64,000 nt of DNA from Rhyzopertha dominica (Eukaryota > Arthropoda > Insecta > Coleoptera > Bostrichidae), in contig QCXZ01000137.1 of NCBI GenBank assembly GCA_025024175.1, forward strand, positions 15,128,001-15,192,000. Direction: 5' to 3'. The position numbers and the translations under genes are program-made. The notes under the pieces are model-generated. The model searched no databases, had not been told where the DNA came from, and saw only the letters and a list, made by a program, of their open reading frames with translations. Every line of letters starts with the position of its first letter. The first letter of the stretch is position 1. Of the stretch, positions 1-12,110 are shown piece by piece.

Positions 1-1692
1 TCTTATAAATGAAATACATTTATATTGTTATACTTCCGACTTCTCTAGATAAAACTCTCCGAAAAAAAAATATAGGGATGTCATTTTTAAGTAACAAAAT
101 TTGTCTGATCTGTTTATGCTCAAAGAACTGTAATAATAACATCAGTAGTAGCTAATATTATTTATTAACTTTCCACTCATATTTTACCAAGCTTGGGACA
201 GTATTGTTTTTGGTAATATTCAAAAAGTGGTCCAGTGACCAAAAACACACTTACAAATACAAAACAACTTAACGAGATACTCAAATACAATAAAATGCCA
301 GTTCAAGAAAACTAAAATAAATCAAATTAAAACCTACACTTACTAAACACATATGCAGGTTTATAAGAACTTAAAAAACTCTTTTTAACAATGGAGGTAA
401 GACGTGGTAAAATTCTGTTTCGTATACATATAATCGGATCAAATAGAAGGAATGGAATAAGTCTTTATTGTTTCTAAAAAAATAACATTTTGCTATATCT
501 GACGATCTATAACCCAATGAGGCAGAACGCCCCCTCGCTTCATTGATATATGACGTACTGTAGTAAATGCATTGTACTATAGCAAATCTGAAAATTAATT
601 TTACAAAAAATACATTAGGGCGTCTATTTCTTAACGATGTCTAAAGGTATAGAAGCGATCAGACGGTCCAACAAAACTGGAACTGCTTATGTTGAATGTG
701 ATTTTGTGTCATAGTATTGAAAATCATGGCTATTTATATTTAGATTACATACAAGTGTCCCAACGTTATGAGAAATTTTCCATAATTTAGCTGCGTTTTT
801 GCTGTATATTAAAAAAGACATTGCGATGTATGTACAGGGTGTCCCAGTATAAAAAAGACTAGAGTTATGTTTTTTATTAATGGAATCTACCCATTTTGAT
901 TTTATACGCGATTGAGATTAAGTGTCCCGCGTCAGCTTTGCCTATGAAGTGGTTAGCGAGCGGCGGCTGTCATATCGCATTGACGGTGCAGTACATTGAA
1001 GTTGCAATTTAAATGTGAGCGAAGCGTGTGATTATTTAAATGCTTTACTGGGTTCTAGAAGTTTTAAAGGAAGTAATGAAGTGTTAACTTATCTAAAGTT
1101 TACATCTGTTTACGCCTGCACCGTTACGATCGCTTTAAGCCCAAGCGCTTTTAAATGACGACCATTTAATCAGTGGAGTGACAGTGTTTGTGTCATTATG
1201 ATTGTAGACGTTGCCATTGCCAGCAAATCCTTAGGAATTCTCAGTCATATGCAAATATGTACAACACAACATAGCAGTTATTTACATGTAACTTGCACTT
1301 ACAAGCATGAATTTGATTGAAAATGCAGGCACATTATGCCTGCCTTAATCATCGGATGATCGGTATCCTTCGTGGAGTTATTCGCATACAGAGCTAGTGA
1401 TAACCATGAAAAATATCTCGTGAGCGAAGGACTTTCTATAAAATTTTCTTTTCAAGGATGCAGACAGTTACAGAAATATGTTGCTTCTGTGTAACTGATA
1501 CTTCCTTACATACATTAGCAGCAGTAAACTCAAGATAGGAATCAATATATAGACCAGTAATAGTCAAAACTGAGCTGTGGTTTTAAACTCTTAAGTCTAA
1601 ATAATATAAACCCAAAAATGCATTTATGTTTGCGGTTGTGACGGATATTAGGAAATAAAAGTTATTTTACTTATAGCGATTACTTGTACAAT
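1..1692. other. AT-rich intergenic or intronic DNA, no gene seen
   Basis: No open frame of convincing length or composition. The only structured item is a transposon-like end at about 834-850, TACAGGGTGTCCCAG, a terminal motif common to TA-flanked insect DNA transposons and MITEs. I found no matching opposite end, so it is either a solo terminus or a degraded copy. Confidence 0.5.
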
Positions 1693-2733
1693 GTACAGGG
1701 TGGTCCAGTTATCGTGCTCACCCAATTGACGGCTTTATTTGTGATCTTAGAGAAAAATGTTTCAAATAAAAGTTGTAGCAGCCAAGGAGTACTCGAGAAC
1801 GCAATATAGCAAATTTACACAGCGTTGCCAGAATTCGAGTACCGAACTAAACATTTTTTAAATTGAACTACCCACTTTTTATGCCGGATTTGGATTACAC
1901 ATCAAGTTTTTAGCAAAAAATTATTAAGATACATATGCTCTAAAATTAACGGTTTCGGAGACACGCATAGGTGGTCCAGATATCGTGCTCACCTAATTGG
2001 GTATTTGCCATGTATTTATATTTTATTAAATTGCATATTAATAGGTAGCATCTAATCCACAAAACAGCTTATAAATTCGAAAAAAAGGGTCGTAAGGTGT
2101 ATTTTTAATATTAAAAATGTGAATATTTAAAGGGACCGCCAAAACGCGTGACGTCAGGTGTCTTGTAAATGGCCGCTTGTTTACATCTGGGGTCAGCGCG
2201 TCCCGCGTCAGATTCAGCCCGTCAATTTATCAGTTTGTTTTTTGCGTTCATTTTGTGACAAGCGAATTAAAATATGCCAAGAAAAAGTGAAATACTTATG
2301 AGTTATGACTTCTGAAGGCATGTTCATTGTTATGGAATTTGTGCACAGCGACGAGCGGTTTAACGCGGCGGAGATGAGGAACGTAAAAGCAACAAGCAAC
2401 AGCATAAGTGAACTATTTATCAAATTAACGTAGCATTGATAATTTGATCACAGTGGGTTGTTGGAAACATACTATTTGTAAACATAAAAATGTAAGAATC
2501 AAAAACGTACCCTAAACTTGACATTTATTTTAGAGGTCAGAATAAATATAAATTGCCATTTATTTTCGGGGCTCTTGCGGCTCGTTTCGGTACTCGAAAT
2601 CTGGCAACGCTGCATAAATGTGTTATATTGCGTTATCTCCTTGGCTGCTACAACTTTTATTTGAAACATTTTTCTCTAAGATCACAAATAAAGCCGTCTA
2701 TTGGGTGAGCACGATCAATGGACCACCCTGTAC
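1693..2733. mobile_element. TA-flanked MITE or deleted DNA transposon with about 150-bp TIRs
   Basis: The left end begins GTACAGGGTGGTCCA and the right end is its reverse complement (GGACCACCCTGTAC, ending at 2733). The match continues inward for about 150 bp through the segments about ATCACAAATAAAGCC, AGCAGCCAAGGAG and GCGTTGCCAGA. If TA is the duplicated target the element proper starts CAGGGTGG, as in Tc1/mariner-like MITEs. The 700-bp interior holds no transposase I can recognise; short frames near 2214-2423 look random. A second copy of the terminal sequence (GGTGGTCCAGATATCGTGCT) lies inside at about 1970-2001, in the same orientation as the left end, which suggests nesting or end duplication. 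Confidence 0.85.
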
Positions 2734-2855
2734 AGTGAAAAGGATGTGACCGACCACTACTCATCGAGTAATATGAAAGTGCATTGCGTCGTTACTAAGA
2801 AAAATAATACAAATGATAGAGTTTGATTATTGAAAACCATCAACTTTTCATGAAT

Positions 2856-3155
2856 CTAGGAGAATTGTACTTGCATACGGCCTTCATTAATGGCCTCGCC
2901 TAAACTTCTCAAAGCTTCTAAACTACGTGGTATTATATCTGAAAAGCTCTTTATAGCTAATCCGAAGGCACATAAACCTGGCAGATTATTTCCATACATT
3001 AAATCCGTTCCATAAACGGCAAACGGGTTCTCATTATAAAGTGTTCGAAACACACTTAGATGATACGACTTGTCGACTTGTTTGGCGGTAAATTTAATGA
3101 CATGCACACACAAAACCCCAAATCTCTTGCACGGATGCAGCTCGTGGATGTTCAT
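2856..3155 (-). CDS. Unrecognised 99-codon open frame, possible exon or TE remnant
   Basis: This minus-strand frame starts MNIHELHPCKRFGVLCVHV and ends in a stop after GRMQVQFS. Its amino-acid composition is mixed and protein-like, without the low-complexity F/I/K runs typical of random frames in this AT-rich window. A leucine- and serine-rich amphipathic stretch (SFSDIIPRSLEALRSLGEA) lies near residues 70-90. I do not recognise the family, see no clear splice signals or promoter, and no neighbouring frame that would extend it. It sits just downstream of the 1.69-2.73 kb MITE. It may equally be chance or a decayed repeat ORF. Confidence 0.2.
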   Translation of the reverse strand: MNIHELHPCKRFGVLCVHVIKFTAKQVDKSYHLSVFRTLYNENPFAVYGTDLMYGNNLPGLCAFGLAIKSFSDIIPRSLEALRSLGEAINEGRMQVQFS

Positions 3156-3656
3156 GCACGAACACGAAGTTTTCGCAAAGCCTCGTGAAGGTTGTCTAGC
3201 AGTTCTGAGCGGAATTTACTGAAATGAGTGATGAACTCGCACTGTTTAGCTTAGCGCTGAATGGGTTATAAAGCAAAGATGAGCGCCCGTAGTTCATTTA
3301 CGGTACTTCAGACCGACATCTTCGGCATATAAAGTAGGATGTGTTATTCAAATCAGGTGGAGTTAAATCCGAAATGCGGCGATGGATTTCTCTTTCTATT
3401 AAGGTTGCACCAGTGCTACAGGTTGAACAGGTTGAATATTATTGCCTTAGGATAAGAAAGCATGTTATGGTCCATGTGTGTTGCTAGTTACTGAACTATA
3501 AATTTAATAAACGGTGTTTAGTAGACAAGGAATAAATATCAAAGATACTTCTCCCACTTTTATGTGGCAAATACTTCTGGATGCGAATGATACGTTAAGG
3601 TCAGAAGCTCCATACAGCTCTTTAGATAAAAAGAGCCGAGTATGGGTTGAACCTAA

Positions 3657-5054
3657 TCGAAACAGTTAAAAATAAATAACCCTAACTACTCTAGTGTTGG
3701 TTGGTTTAGAGTAGGATTGGCAACAAAGCGCTATTTCTTACTAAAGTTTTTGTGAAACACCAGATGTAGATTTGTATGTGATCAGTCGATATGTGTATGG
3801 GTTTGGGTGATGGCTTGAAATGAAATAAATGTTAAGGGGAGTCTTTGATTTGTTACAAGCAAGGCATAAACATTACAACTACAATGTTAGAAATTACAAT
3901 AATCTATATACGTATTTCATCAGCTAAGCTGCCATTTTCAGTAGAATAATAAGATGACTTTTCCTCACCGAAATTTCAGTGGAAGTGGTGTCAGGTCAAC
4001 AAGACATAATTATTTATACTAACAAATTCAAAGAATGAATCACTTACCTAATCAGTTCAAACAATGCGGATATCTGAATTGGACCAAAATCAGAATTCAT
4101 CAACCCATCTTTATTACTCTGAATAAATATCCTCTCGAACGCGTTTAGTTGTTGGGAACCGATTTTAACAGTTTTAGCTTTTTGATGTTATAGGGTGTCT
4201 TTAATATGTTGGGCGACACTTGACTTATCGAACCTCACAAAACCATTTCATTTAAAACTGGCACACCCTATAACATCAAAAAACCTAAAACTGCTAAAAT
4301 CGGTTTCCAAGAACACGGAACTCAACGCGTTCGAGAGCATTAGGTCCAATTACGAGATTGTTTAAACTGATTAGGTAAGCGGTTCATTCTTCGGCTGTTT
4401 GGAAAGCATGCACACAAGAAGCAGCTCATCGAAAAAAGCGCACCACAAAAGTTTTTACGATATAAATATATAGTATTTTTAAATGAGCATACGTAATAAT
4501 TTATTGGGTTTGCAGGCATAAGATGAAATGAAAAAGTATTGGCCTTGACCGAGATTTGAACTCAGGACCTTTTGAAAACCAGTCAAAAGGTCCCGAGTTC
4601 AAATCTCGGTCAAGGCAAATACTTTTTCATTTCATCTTATGCCTGCAGACCCAATAAAACATTACGTGTGCTCATTTATAAATGAATTCAGGCAATTATT
4701 ATCTTTCATAATATTATAGTATTTGTAATATATCTGATATAATTAGCTATGTTAAAATAACATACAAAAACACGGAACAAACAATACGGAGGTCCAATTC
4801 CGGGATTGTTTAAATTGATTAGGTAAGCGGTTCATTCAAGCGTGAATCTTTGTTAGTATAAATAGTTATATTTTGTTGACCTGACTCCATTTCCACTGAA
4901 ATTTCGGTGAGGAAAATATCATCCGGTTAATCCGGATAGATTTCAAAAAGTCACCTTATTATTCCACTGAAGATGGCAGCTTAGCTGCTGAAATACTTAT
5001 ATAGATTATTGTAATTTCTAACATTGCGGTTAGGGTTATTTTTTACTGTTTCGA
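3657..5054. mobile_element. Long foldback (inverted-repeat) element
   Basis: The left outer end (TCGAAACAGTTAAAAATAAA at 3657) is matched in reverse by AACCCTAAC/ACTGTTTCGA complements at 5028-5054. The arms continue inside: 3882-4045 (ATGTTAGAAATTACAATAATC, CACCGAAATTTCAGTGGAA) pairs with 4815-5026, and 4046-4201 pairs with 4259-4390 around a short centre near 4230. The left arm carries about 190 bp (3688-3881) with no partner. The right arm is interrupted by about 400 bp (4390-4789) bounded by a 48-bp direct repeat (4342-4389 and 4790-4837). No coding sequence was seen. The class is unknown; it resembles foldback-type DNA elements. Confidence 0.8.
4481..4680. repeat. Palindrome with opposed tRNA T-arm/B-box sequences
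   Basis: A near-perfect hairpin of two arms of about 95 bp meets at GGACCTTTTG / CAAAAGGTCC around 4575-4583. The right arm contains a tRNA-like 3' half: variable-loop-like AGGTC, a T-stem CCGAG pairing with CTCGG, and the loop TTCAAAT, followed by acceptor-like TCAAGGCA. The internal B-box consensus GWTCRANNC is matched exactly (GTTCAAATC at 4597-4605), and the left arm carries the same in reverse (4550-4560). No A box or full cloverleaf is present, so this is not a tRNA gene. An inverted pair of tRNA-derived SINE ends is the simplest reading. Confidence 0.7.
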
Positions 5055-7350
5055 ATACGGCTACATTCTTTGCCTTTAGAACTAGAATTTTTATGAAAAA
5101 CATGATTTTTTAATCCTATTTTCTTCATTGCTTCATCAAAAGCGATATTTAAAAATGTGTTTTGATTTCTTTTTAATTTTTGTGTCATCATCAATTTTTG
5201 TAATTCTCTCTGTTATAAGCCTCTACGTGGTACACTTAAGGAAAACCTTTTTCCTCTTTCTTTTCCTAGCTGTTATTGAAAAAATAATTTCCAAACTAGA
5301 AAATATGGGTTCATTTGACCGCTCGATAGCAGGGCCCATTAGGTTACCTGATATCTGACGGGATAGATTTAATCATTTGTAACAGCTGGAACGGCACTGA
5401 CATGTAGTTTCCAGATTGGGCGACTGATTATAAAATGCTTGGACAATGCTGTGTCAACAAAATATACATTGGTCGCCCACTGCAGTTTTTGGTAAAGGTT
5501 TTAAGCTAGCAGCGATAACATAGCGTTTTGAATGTAAATTGAGCAATTTTAAATTAATATCAAAGGCTTTGCTTCCTAGCGAGGCAAAAGTGCCCCGATA
5601 TCCATAATTCAAAGCTGGGATTCCAAAAAATCTTGTTATGCTCACCATGTGATATGTGATATAAACGCTTTTCATACATTTTTAAATAAATGACAAATGT
5701 TAAAGAACGTTTTGACACATTGCAGCATTTTTGATTTGTTTTCGTAAAATTCTGTGGTTTTCGCTTGTAACAAACAATAGACAACAATAATTTCTGCCGA
5801 TTTTTGAATCGTGTCGTATTCATACTCGAACGTACATGCATCGAGAACACACCTAATACAAATTACATAAGGCAACAAAATTATCAAAAAACCGGTGCAA
5901 ATTGAATCATACTTCCACATCCAATTGTCAAAATGACATTTACGTTTTTATTTCTTATACTATACGATTAGTAATTAGGTTTTGAGCATTTTCTCTCTCT
6001 ACACATTTTTTCTAAGACAAGCAGTCTTCGTGATATTAACAAAAATATATAAATTTTTAAAATCAGTTTTTTTCTAAATAACTCAAAAATTATTAACTTA
6101 ACAAAAAATTACAAGAGTCCTTTCTGATCAGAAATTTGATTTTCTATACAATACCAATTTTTTTTTAAATCGTACGAGCAGGGTCCAAAATAGGTTTTTT
6201 GGAAATATTTCGAAAATTTCAAAATTTTGGATAAATTTTTCAAGACACTTTTTGTGAGAAATTTTATTTCCTATCTGTTAGTATTTAATTTTTTTGAATA
6301 TATTAAATATATTCGGAGATATTTAGGAAAAACNGTTTTCTTTAAGTGACGCTTTTTTGTTAATATCTTCTAAACAGTTTGCTGCACCGAAAATTTATAA
6401 GTACGAATAATACTCGCGGTTATACTACTAATCACATACTAAAACGAAAAAAAATAAAAATTTGCTAAAAGGGTAGTTACCCCCAATTTCGCCCCCTTCC
6501 CTATACCCTACTTATCCCACAAACAATAGGTCGCTTTGGGTAGTTGAGATTCATACGTTTGCCTAATTTCAAGTTCATATATTAAGTCTTTCCAAAGTTA
6601 TCGTGTACACAAACAAAACCACAGGCACACAGATAGGAAATTTGTTTTTGCTCAAATTTTGTTTTTTTTTGCGTTTTTGACCATTTTAAAGCGAACGAGC
6701 AAACAAAAATTTTTGAAAATTTTTTTCGCGATACAATACTTCCCTCCGTTGGATGTGGAAGTGAAACTACCCGTGCCAAACGCAAGCTAGCAGAAACGGA
6801 AGGCGAAACCAACAATCTTATTGTCAATCATTTCTTAGGGTAAAATAACAAGTTTTATGTAAACGACACTTTATTTGAGTATTTTAGTAGTTTATGAGGA
6901 TATTCAGTTAATAGCATGGTTATCCGGATTACTGCTATTAGTAGAAAACTCCTAGCTGGCACTTATTGAATAATCTTTTTTTTATTAAACATTTTTTTCA
7001 GGCGTGTTAGACAATAACTTTATTTGTTAATAAATATTTTGAATTTATTTCGAATTTTAGTTTTTTACCCTTCAAGATATGGAGATGGTGGGATGATGTA
7101 ACAAATCGGCAGCGACGAAGACATGGAGGTTGAAATTAATATAACCGATGACAACGTTGAATAATCGTGATGATGAACAGCCTTCCACTTTAAATGGTTC
7201 AAAACGTTGTACCCATTTGACGGTGCTAGCTAAAATCCTAATCTTGAATGTGTACATTTATTTAAAATTTGCGGAAGGTGAATCGGAGGCAAAAAACATT
7301 TGGTTTGACTAAAAAACTTTATGGGTTTGTATGTGACATAATTGCGAAAA
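5055..7350. other. AT-rich DNA, no supported gene
   Basis: Several short minus-strand frames overlap here (for example 5560-5850 and 6582-6827), but none has recognisable motifs. The stretch about 5988-6480 is T/A-homopolymer rich (runs of T and of AAATTTTT) and ends with a C-rich segment near 6481-6530, resembling an old repeat whose class I cannot name. An N lies at 6334. Confidence 0.4.
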
Positions 7351-7354
7351 GAAT

Positions 7355-7468
7355 TCGAGAAACGAAAGTTAAAAAAGTTCGCGGAAATTCCCTATTTGAA
7401 AATGATTGTAGAACATGCTATCCGTGAAGATGATGTGTATAGAACTAAATTGGAATCGGATTTTTAAT
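7355..7468 (+). pseudogene. Possible C-terminal protein remnant, unrecognised
   Basis: One plus-strand frame reads KKFAEIPYLKMIVEHAIRED and then DDVYRTKLESDF before a stop at about 7466. Composition and charge pattern look like a real, charged, helical C-terminus rather than noise. Just upstream (about 7110-7165) is another protein-like acidic stretch, SDEDMEVEINITDD, in a different frame. Together they may be a decayed retrocopy or transposon ORF. I do not recognise the family. Confidence 0.2.
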
Positions 7469-7469
7469 T

Positions 7470-10400
7470 ATTAATGTGAACAACTAATAAGTGACGAAAC
7501 TAATGCTTACGTCTATGTTGATAGTGATTAGTATAAGGTTTTTTTATTTATATTATTAAATATAAGGATGTTGTTTTGTGTTCTAATTAATTCTTGCGTT
7601 AAATAACTGTAAATAAATGAAGGTTGAGCATATTGAATATTAATAAATACACAACAATTCATATATGTAGATCTTACTAATATTTAAAATAATATCGTTA
7701 CTCGTTCGTTGTAAGTTTAAATATTGTTAGCCGCTTGAAATGTATTCCGTAAATATTTGAAATATTCTACTTCTACTTACGTAAATGGGAAAAATTAATA
7801 ACTTTCGTGTTGCTTCATCGCTAATGATTTAGTGGTGCTAAGTAATGACTTTCAATCTGTTATCTTAAAATCTCAAAACTTAACTAAACTCTGTCATAAG
7901 CGGTAAACCTCGCGGTAAACAATCTCCCGGAAGAATCCTGCATCTACGTACAATACTGCATATGCAGAACTTTATTATATAAGTGAAATTTATTTGTTCA
8001 GTAAATTAATGAAAATATTACCAATATTGAACAGAACGTGGTGTTTGCGAGTACTGCAGTACTTAACTGTTTTGCTTCATTTACGTGTTTTAAAGGCAAA
8101 AGAAACGCAACATAAGGGGTGACGTGGTTTGGAATAATAAAAGTTCCCTTGCTTATCTTACTCTAGCGCCCATAAACGTTGTATACGAGCGGAAGACTAA
8201 AAACATGAATCTAGGATGTTTTGTTCCTGGTTCATACTTTTTCCGAGTTTCTTCTGCTTATCCTCTTTGTAGTCGCAAGAACTTTGTTAAAACGTCAACT
8301 TTTTGCCCTTTTGATTGAACGCTTAAACCTACATTCTGTAGTGTAAGACAACGTTCGCAAGAGCATTCCCTAGCAAACCCTAGTAATAGAAGGCCATTAC
8401 TCACTAAAGAGTGCACCATTCAAAGAACCTCGTTTGTCGTCTGAATATCTAACAACTGTTTTTATCAGCGAAATGTAAGAAAATAATTTTAATGCAGAAC
8501 TGGTGTTTACATCTATTGATTAGGATTAATATGGTAATATTAAAATTGTTTAAACTTAGGTATGTACATATTTGACCAGTTCTAGTGCTACGTTAGCTTA
8601 TTGTTTTCGTGACGCACGACTGTCATTAGTAATGATCAGCTTATTGAAAAGCTTTGCTAAACATAAAAGCACCATTAAATGGTATTAAAAATACAGCATA
8701 CTCTCGAAAACCCGGATCCCGGTTGTGCAAATTCAACATTTACGGCAAGGTTCTTGGTATTTTTTATGATCTGTAGTGCTCGTGAAAATCGCCAATGCAT
8801 TATCTGAAACAGATTTTCACTTGTCTGAACCTAAGTGATTTATGAATACTTTCACTCTAAGACGCTATTGCAAAATTCTGCTTATGATTTCTGAGTCACC
8901 TTAATTTTGTTAGCTTGATTTTTGTACGCCCAAGCGAGTTCTGTTTTTCATTGCCCGCTGAACAAAAAGTGCAAGGAAAGAAAGATTGGTTTTTGAATAA
9001 CGCGCCATTTCATCTAAACCAAAATTTCTTAAACGTCTTGTATCTTTATATGAATGTTAGGTGCATTTTTCCTACAAGCCAGGATCATAAAGTTCACGAA
9101 TATCTTAAACAAAATTATTGACAACTATGTCCTTACGGAGTATAAATTTGAAAGATGCTATTTATTAAATCGTCGACGCACTGGGGTCAAATATTAAAAC
9201 AAGCGCAATCGAAAAATACCAAAGACGTTAACAGCAGCAGAAAATAAAGTCGAGTAAACCAGTTGTGCAGAAGTCAGTCTCCCAGTCTAAGTATTGATAA
9301 AATATATTTATAGTTCACGTGCTGATGTATTTAAGTACTCTTTATTTAGGGAAGAAGACATTGCAAAAACAGAACACAAATTAAATATATAAGCAATTAC
9401 CAATCACGTTACNTACAAGTTTATAAATTATGTACAGGGTATCCCAGTTAAAGTAACAAAACATAGGTAACTGTTATTATCACAGATAGGCATTCGTTAG
9501 TCGCGTTCAATCTCTTTTGGTTTCAAAAAGCGCTAAACTTTTTGGAAGACTTCATGAAGGACATAATTACTCGAGACGACAATTACACCTACGACCCGAA
9601 ACAGTTGAGTGAATGTTGTGCAAAACCTGAAATAAGACTGAAAAAACCACTCCAAATTCACTCAAAAATCAAAGTCATGTTGACATGTTGATAAATTGTG
9701 GCAGTTCTGATCTACATCCCGCTAAAAAGATATGGCGTTGAAACCCTAAACTATTATATTTTTTCTCCTTTTCTAGTTGTTTTTTTAGTTGTTATGTAAA
9801 TGTAAAATTTGCAAGCGCCAAAGGGGTGGAACAGGCGAAAAATGTCAGTTATTACATATTACCCATTTACATCTAAGAGATCCAATAGTAACAGCAGTTT
9901 TATTTCATTTTCTGTAGTAATGCGCTTACATTTCCCAACGAGTTCCCTCAAAGGTAAATTGCAGTAACTGCACTATTTAACGCAGTAGTTGCCTATGACT
10001 TTGATCCATAACGAAACTTAATTAATTAAAGTGAGCATTTATTTTGGAGGGTCTCTTCAAAATGACAATGCCATAAACAGTAAACGTACACACTTCGATT
10101 GCAAATGGAATGTTTAGGTATAAAAAGTACTGAGTTTATAAGTTCGTATCCTACAGGTGGCAAGAAAAGTATTAAAAGCAAACAACTTCAGACAGATTGC
10201 ATAACAGCCAACATTCGAGATAAAGTAAGAGATAGTTTGAAAACAATGCTAAATTAAAAAACCGTGAAGAGCAACAAAAAACAAGTCATTTTATTCAAAA
10301 CGGTTCTGTCAACGCACATGCAGTTTGGGAGTACGTTAATAACCGAAACAGCTCTATTAATACAAATATTACAAACCTAAGAGGCATGTGTACTGTTTCA

Positions 10401-11770
10401 GCTTCAAGATGTTATTAAAGGCTTCCACTGTCTTGGCTAATAAAATATCTCAGGAGAACAGTTTTGAATGAAATTTCACATTAGAAAAATACGCTCGATA
10501 GATAGGATAGGTTTAGAAAATGTTATAACAATAGTAGAAAAGGAGAAATCATTGTGATACTTCACGTGTGTGTTCTAAAAGAGTTCCGGAGGGGCATATT
10601 TTTTGATGTTTTTTTTTGAAAAAAGTGCCTAAAACGGCAAAAAATGCTATGCTATCAAAGTTTATGGTTTTTGTTTGTAATTTACAGTGAGTCTAAGGCT
10701 ACTTTTCAGATTCTGCCAACTAAATATTTTATTCCCAAACATTTACAAGCTTAAAAATGCGCTCTGGCTGCTGCTGCCACGCTGCGCTGTATACTGCATT
10801 CACCTTCAACCATAGTGGACTTGAGACATATTGGTGATCACCAGGAAAGTGTTTTTTCCGTGCTAATTCGTAAGTTTTATTTTCTTTTGTTGCACCTTGT
10901 TTGGCCAATAATCAAGGAAAGGGAGATTATCGAATATGTAATAATACTGGAGTACTGGGTATTCTAGGAAAGGAACAAAATCCAATCTATCCAAATGGCG
11001 GTAAGTACCTAGGTGCTTGTTTATTGCTTTATTCATTTACTCATGCACTCGTATGATGTATTAATACTTATATAATACTACGTTCGTCATAACCCCATTT
11101 TGTTGCGATCACCGCCTTTCAGACATGTCTTTATAAATGTAACTACATATTTTGCGGAAATTTGAAAGCCCACTAAATCAATCTCAGTCTTTTTTCCCTA
11201 TTTTAATGTTTGCACTTATTTTGTAACTAGCAATGAAACACCAAAATTTAGCTGTTTACAGTTTCGAGATTAGAAAACGTCCCCGTAAAATACCCGGTAT
11301 TTACCCCGGTGGTGCAGCTAACGTAGCTACCCCGTAACCTAACTGTGAATTTTACCATTGCGGCTCGCTAAAAACACCTTCTATAATTCATTACGGCACA
11401 ATTTAACAATTATCAGGCTTACTGTAGTCACAACCTCACAGCTATAAATCTATTATTCAATACATAATCTAAAGATCGTACGAAACTGTGTCGCTACACA
11501 GCTCCGAAATTTTTCTCCAATTATAAAGGTGGTTATCCCACAAAACGCTACGACATATATGCGTTGAAAATGCACACTCCCACATGTTATACAATATATC
11601 ACATAATTCGACTACTGACAGATGACAAATATCTGTCAAAGCAATAGTTGTGGTCACTTTTCTGAAAGGCGGCGAATTGATTTAATCCATTATTAACATA
11701 AGCGCCTGGATACATGAATCATTTATAGAAACCCTGTATAAACAATAATCTATAATAAGGATTTATGTTA
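7470..11770. other. Unassigned AT-rich DNA with isolated transposon-like ends
   Basis: I see no gene. Transposon-like ends occur at 9432-9447 (TACAGGGTATCCCAG) and, reversed, at about 11730-11740 (ACCCTGTATA). They could bound one 2.3-kb element, but similarity beyond about 10 bp is not evident. Two strong splice-donor-like sites lie at about 10870 (GTAAGTTTT) and 10997 (GTAAGTACC) on the plus strand, in a slightly GC-richer patch (10755-11000). There is no frame to support coding exons there. Confidence 0.35.
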
Positions 11771-12110
11771 ATATTCCATCCAAGGAACAGCAACAGTTAG
11801 CAGCAAAGGTAGATAGCGTTATATTTCATCGCCTCAATGAAAACCGGCGGTGCTTGGCACATCTTCAGATTGAATTAGCAGATTAACTATCGAGTCCGAC
11901 AGAGCACGTAAGGCAGCAAAACGGTTGCCTCAGGCGAAATTCGAACTAGCCCCCTCCGGCGCTGCGTGACAGTCCTGCTAATTAAATCTGCGTGACTGTG
12001 AATTAATAGTGATGCATATAGTTCTGTCGGCTGCAATTAATATCGTGTTCCTTGCGGTTCGGCTGATGTATACCTGCTGTCGGGGATACCTCTGCGTACA
12101 AATCGGTTGT
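11771..12110. other. GC-richer, non-repetitive island, possible conserved non-coding element
   Basis: This stretch differs from its surroundings: it is less AT-rich, lacks repeats and open frames, and contains several homeodomain-type cores (ATTA/TAAT near 11870, 11980-12000 and 12030-12045). Such islands inside repeat-dense insect DNA are often regulatory. This is inference from composition only. Confidence 0.25.

Noticed and set aside
4583..4615. tRNA gene suggested by a T-arm and B box
   Set aside because: No A box, D arm or proper acceptor pairing; the sequence is one arm of a palindrome, so it is treated as repeat-derived.
5128..5358. 76-codon frame rich in F/L/I on the plus strand
   Set aside because: Hydrophobic residues follow from T-rich DNA; no motif, and it lies just outside the foldback arm.
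9432..11740. Single 2.3-kb DNA transposon between TACAGGGTATCCC and ACCCTGTATA
   Set aside because: The end similarity is only about 10 bp, and no TIR extension or transposase was found.
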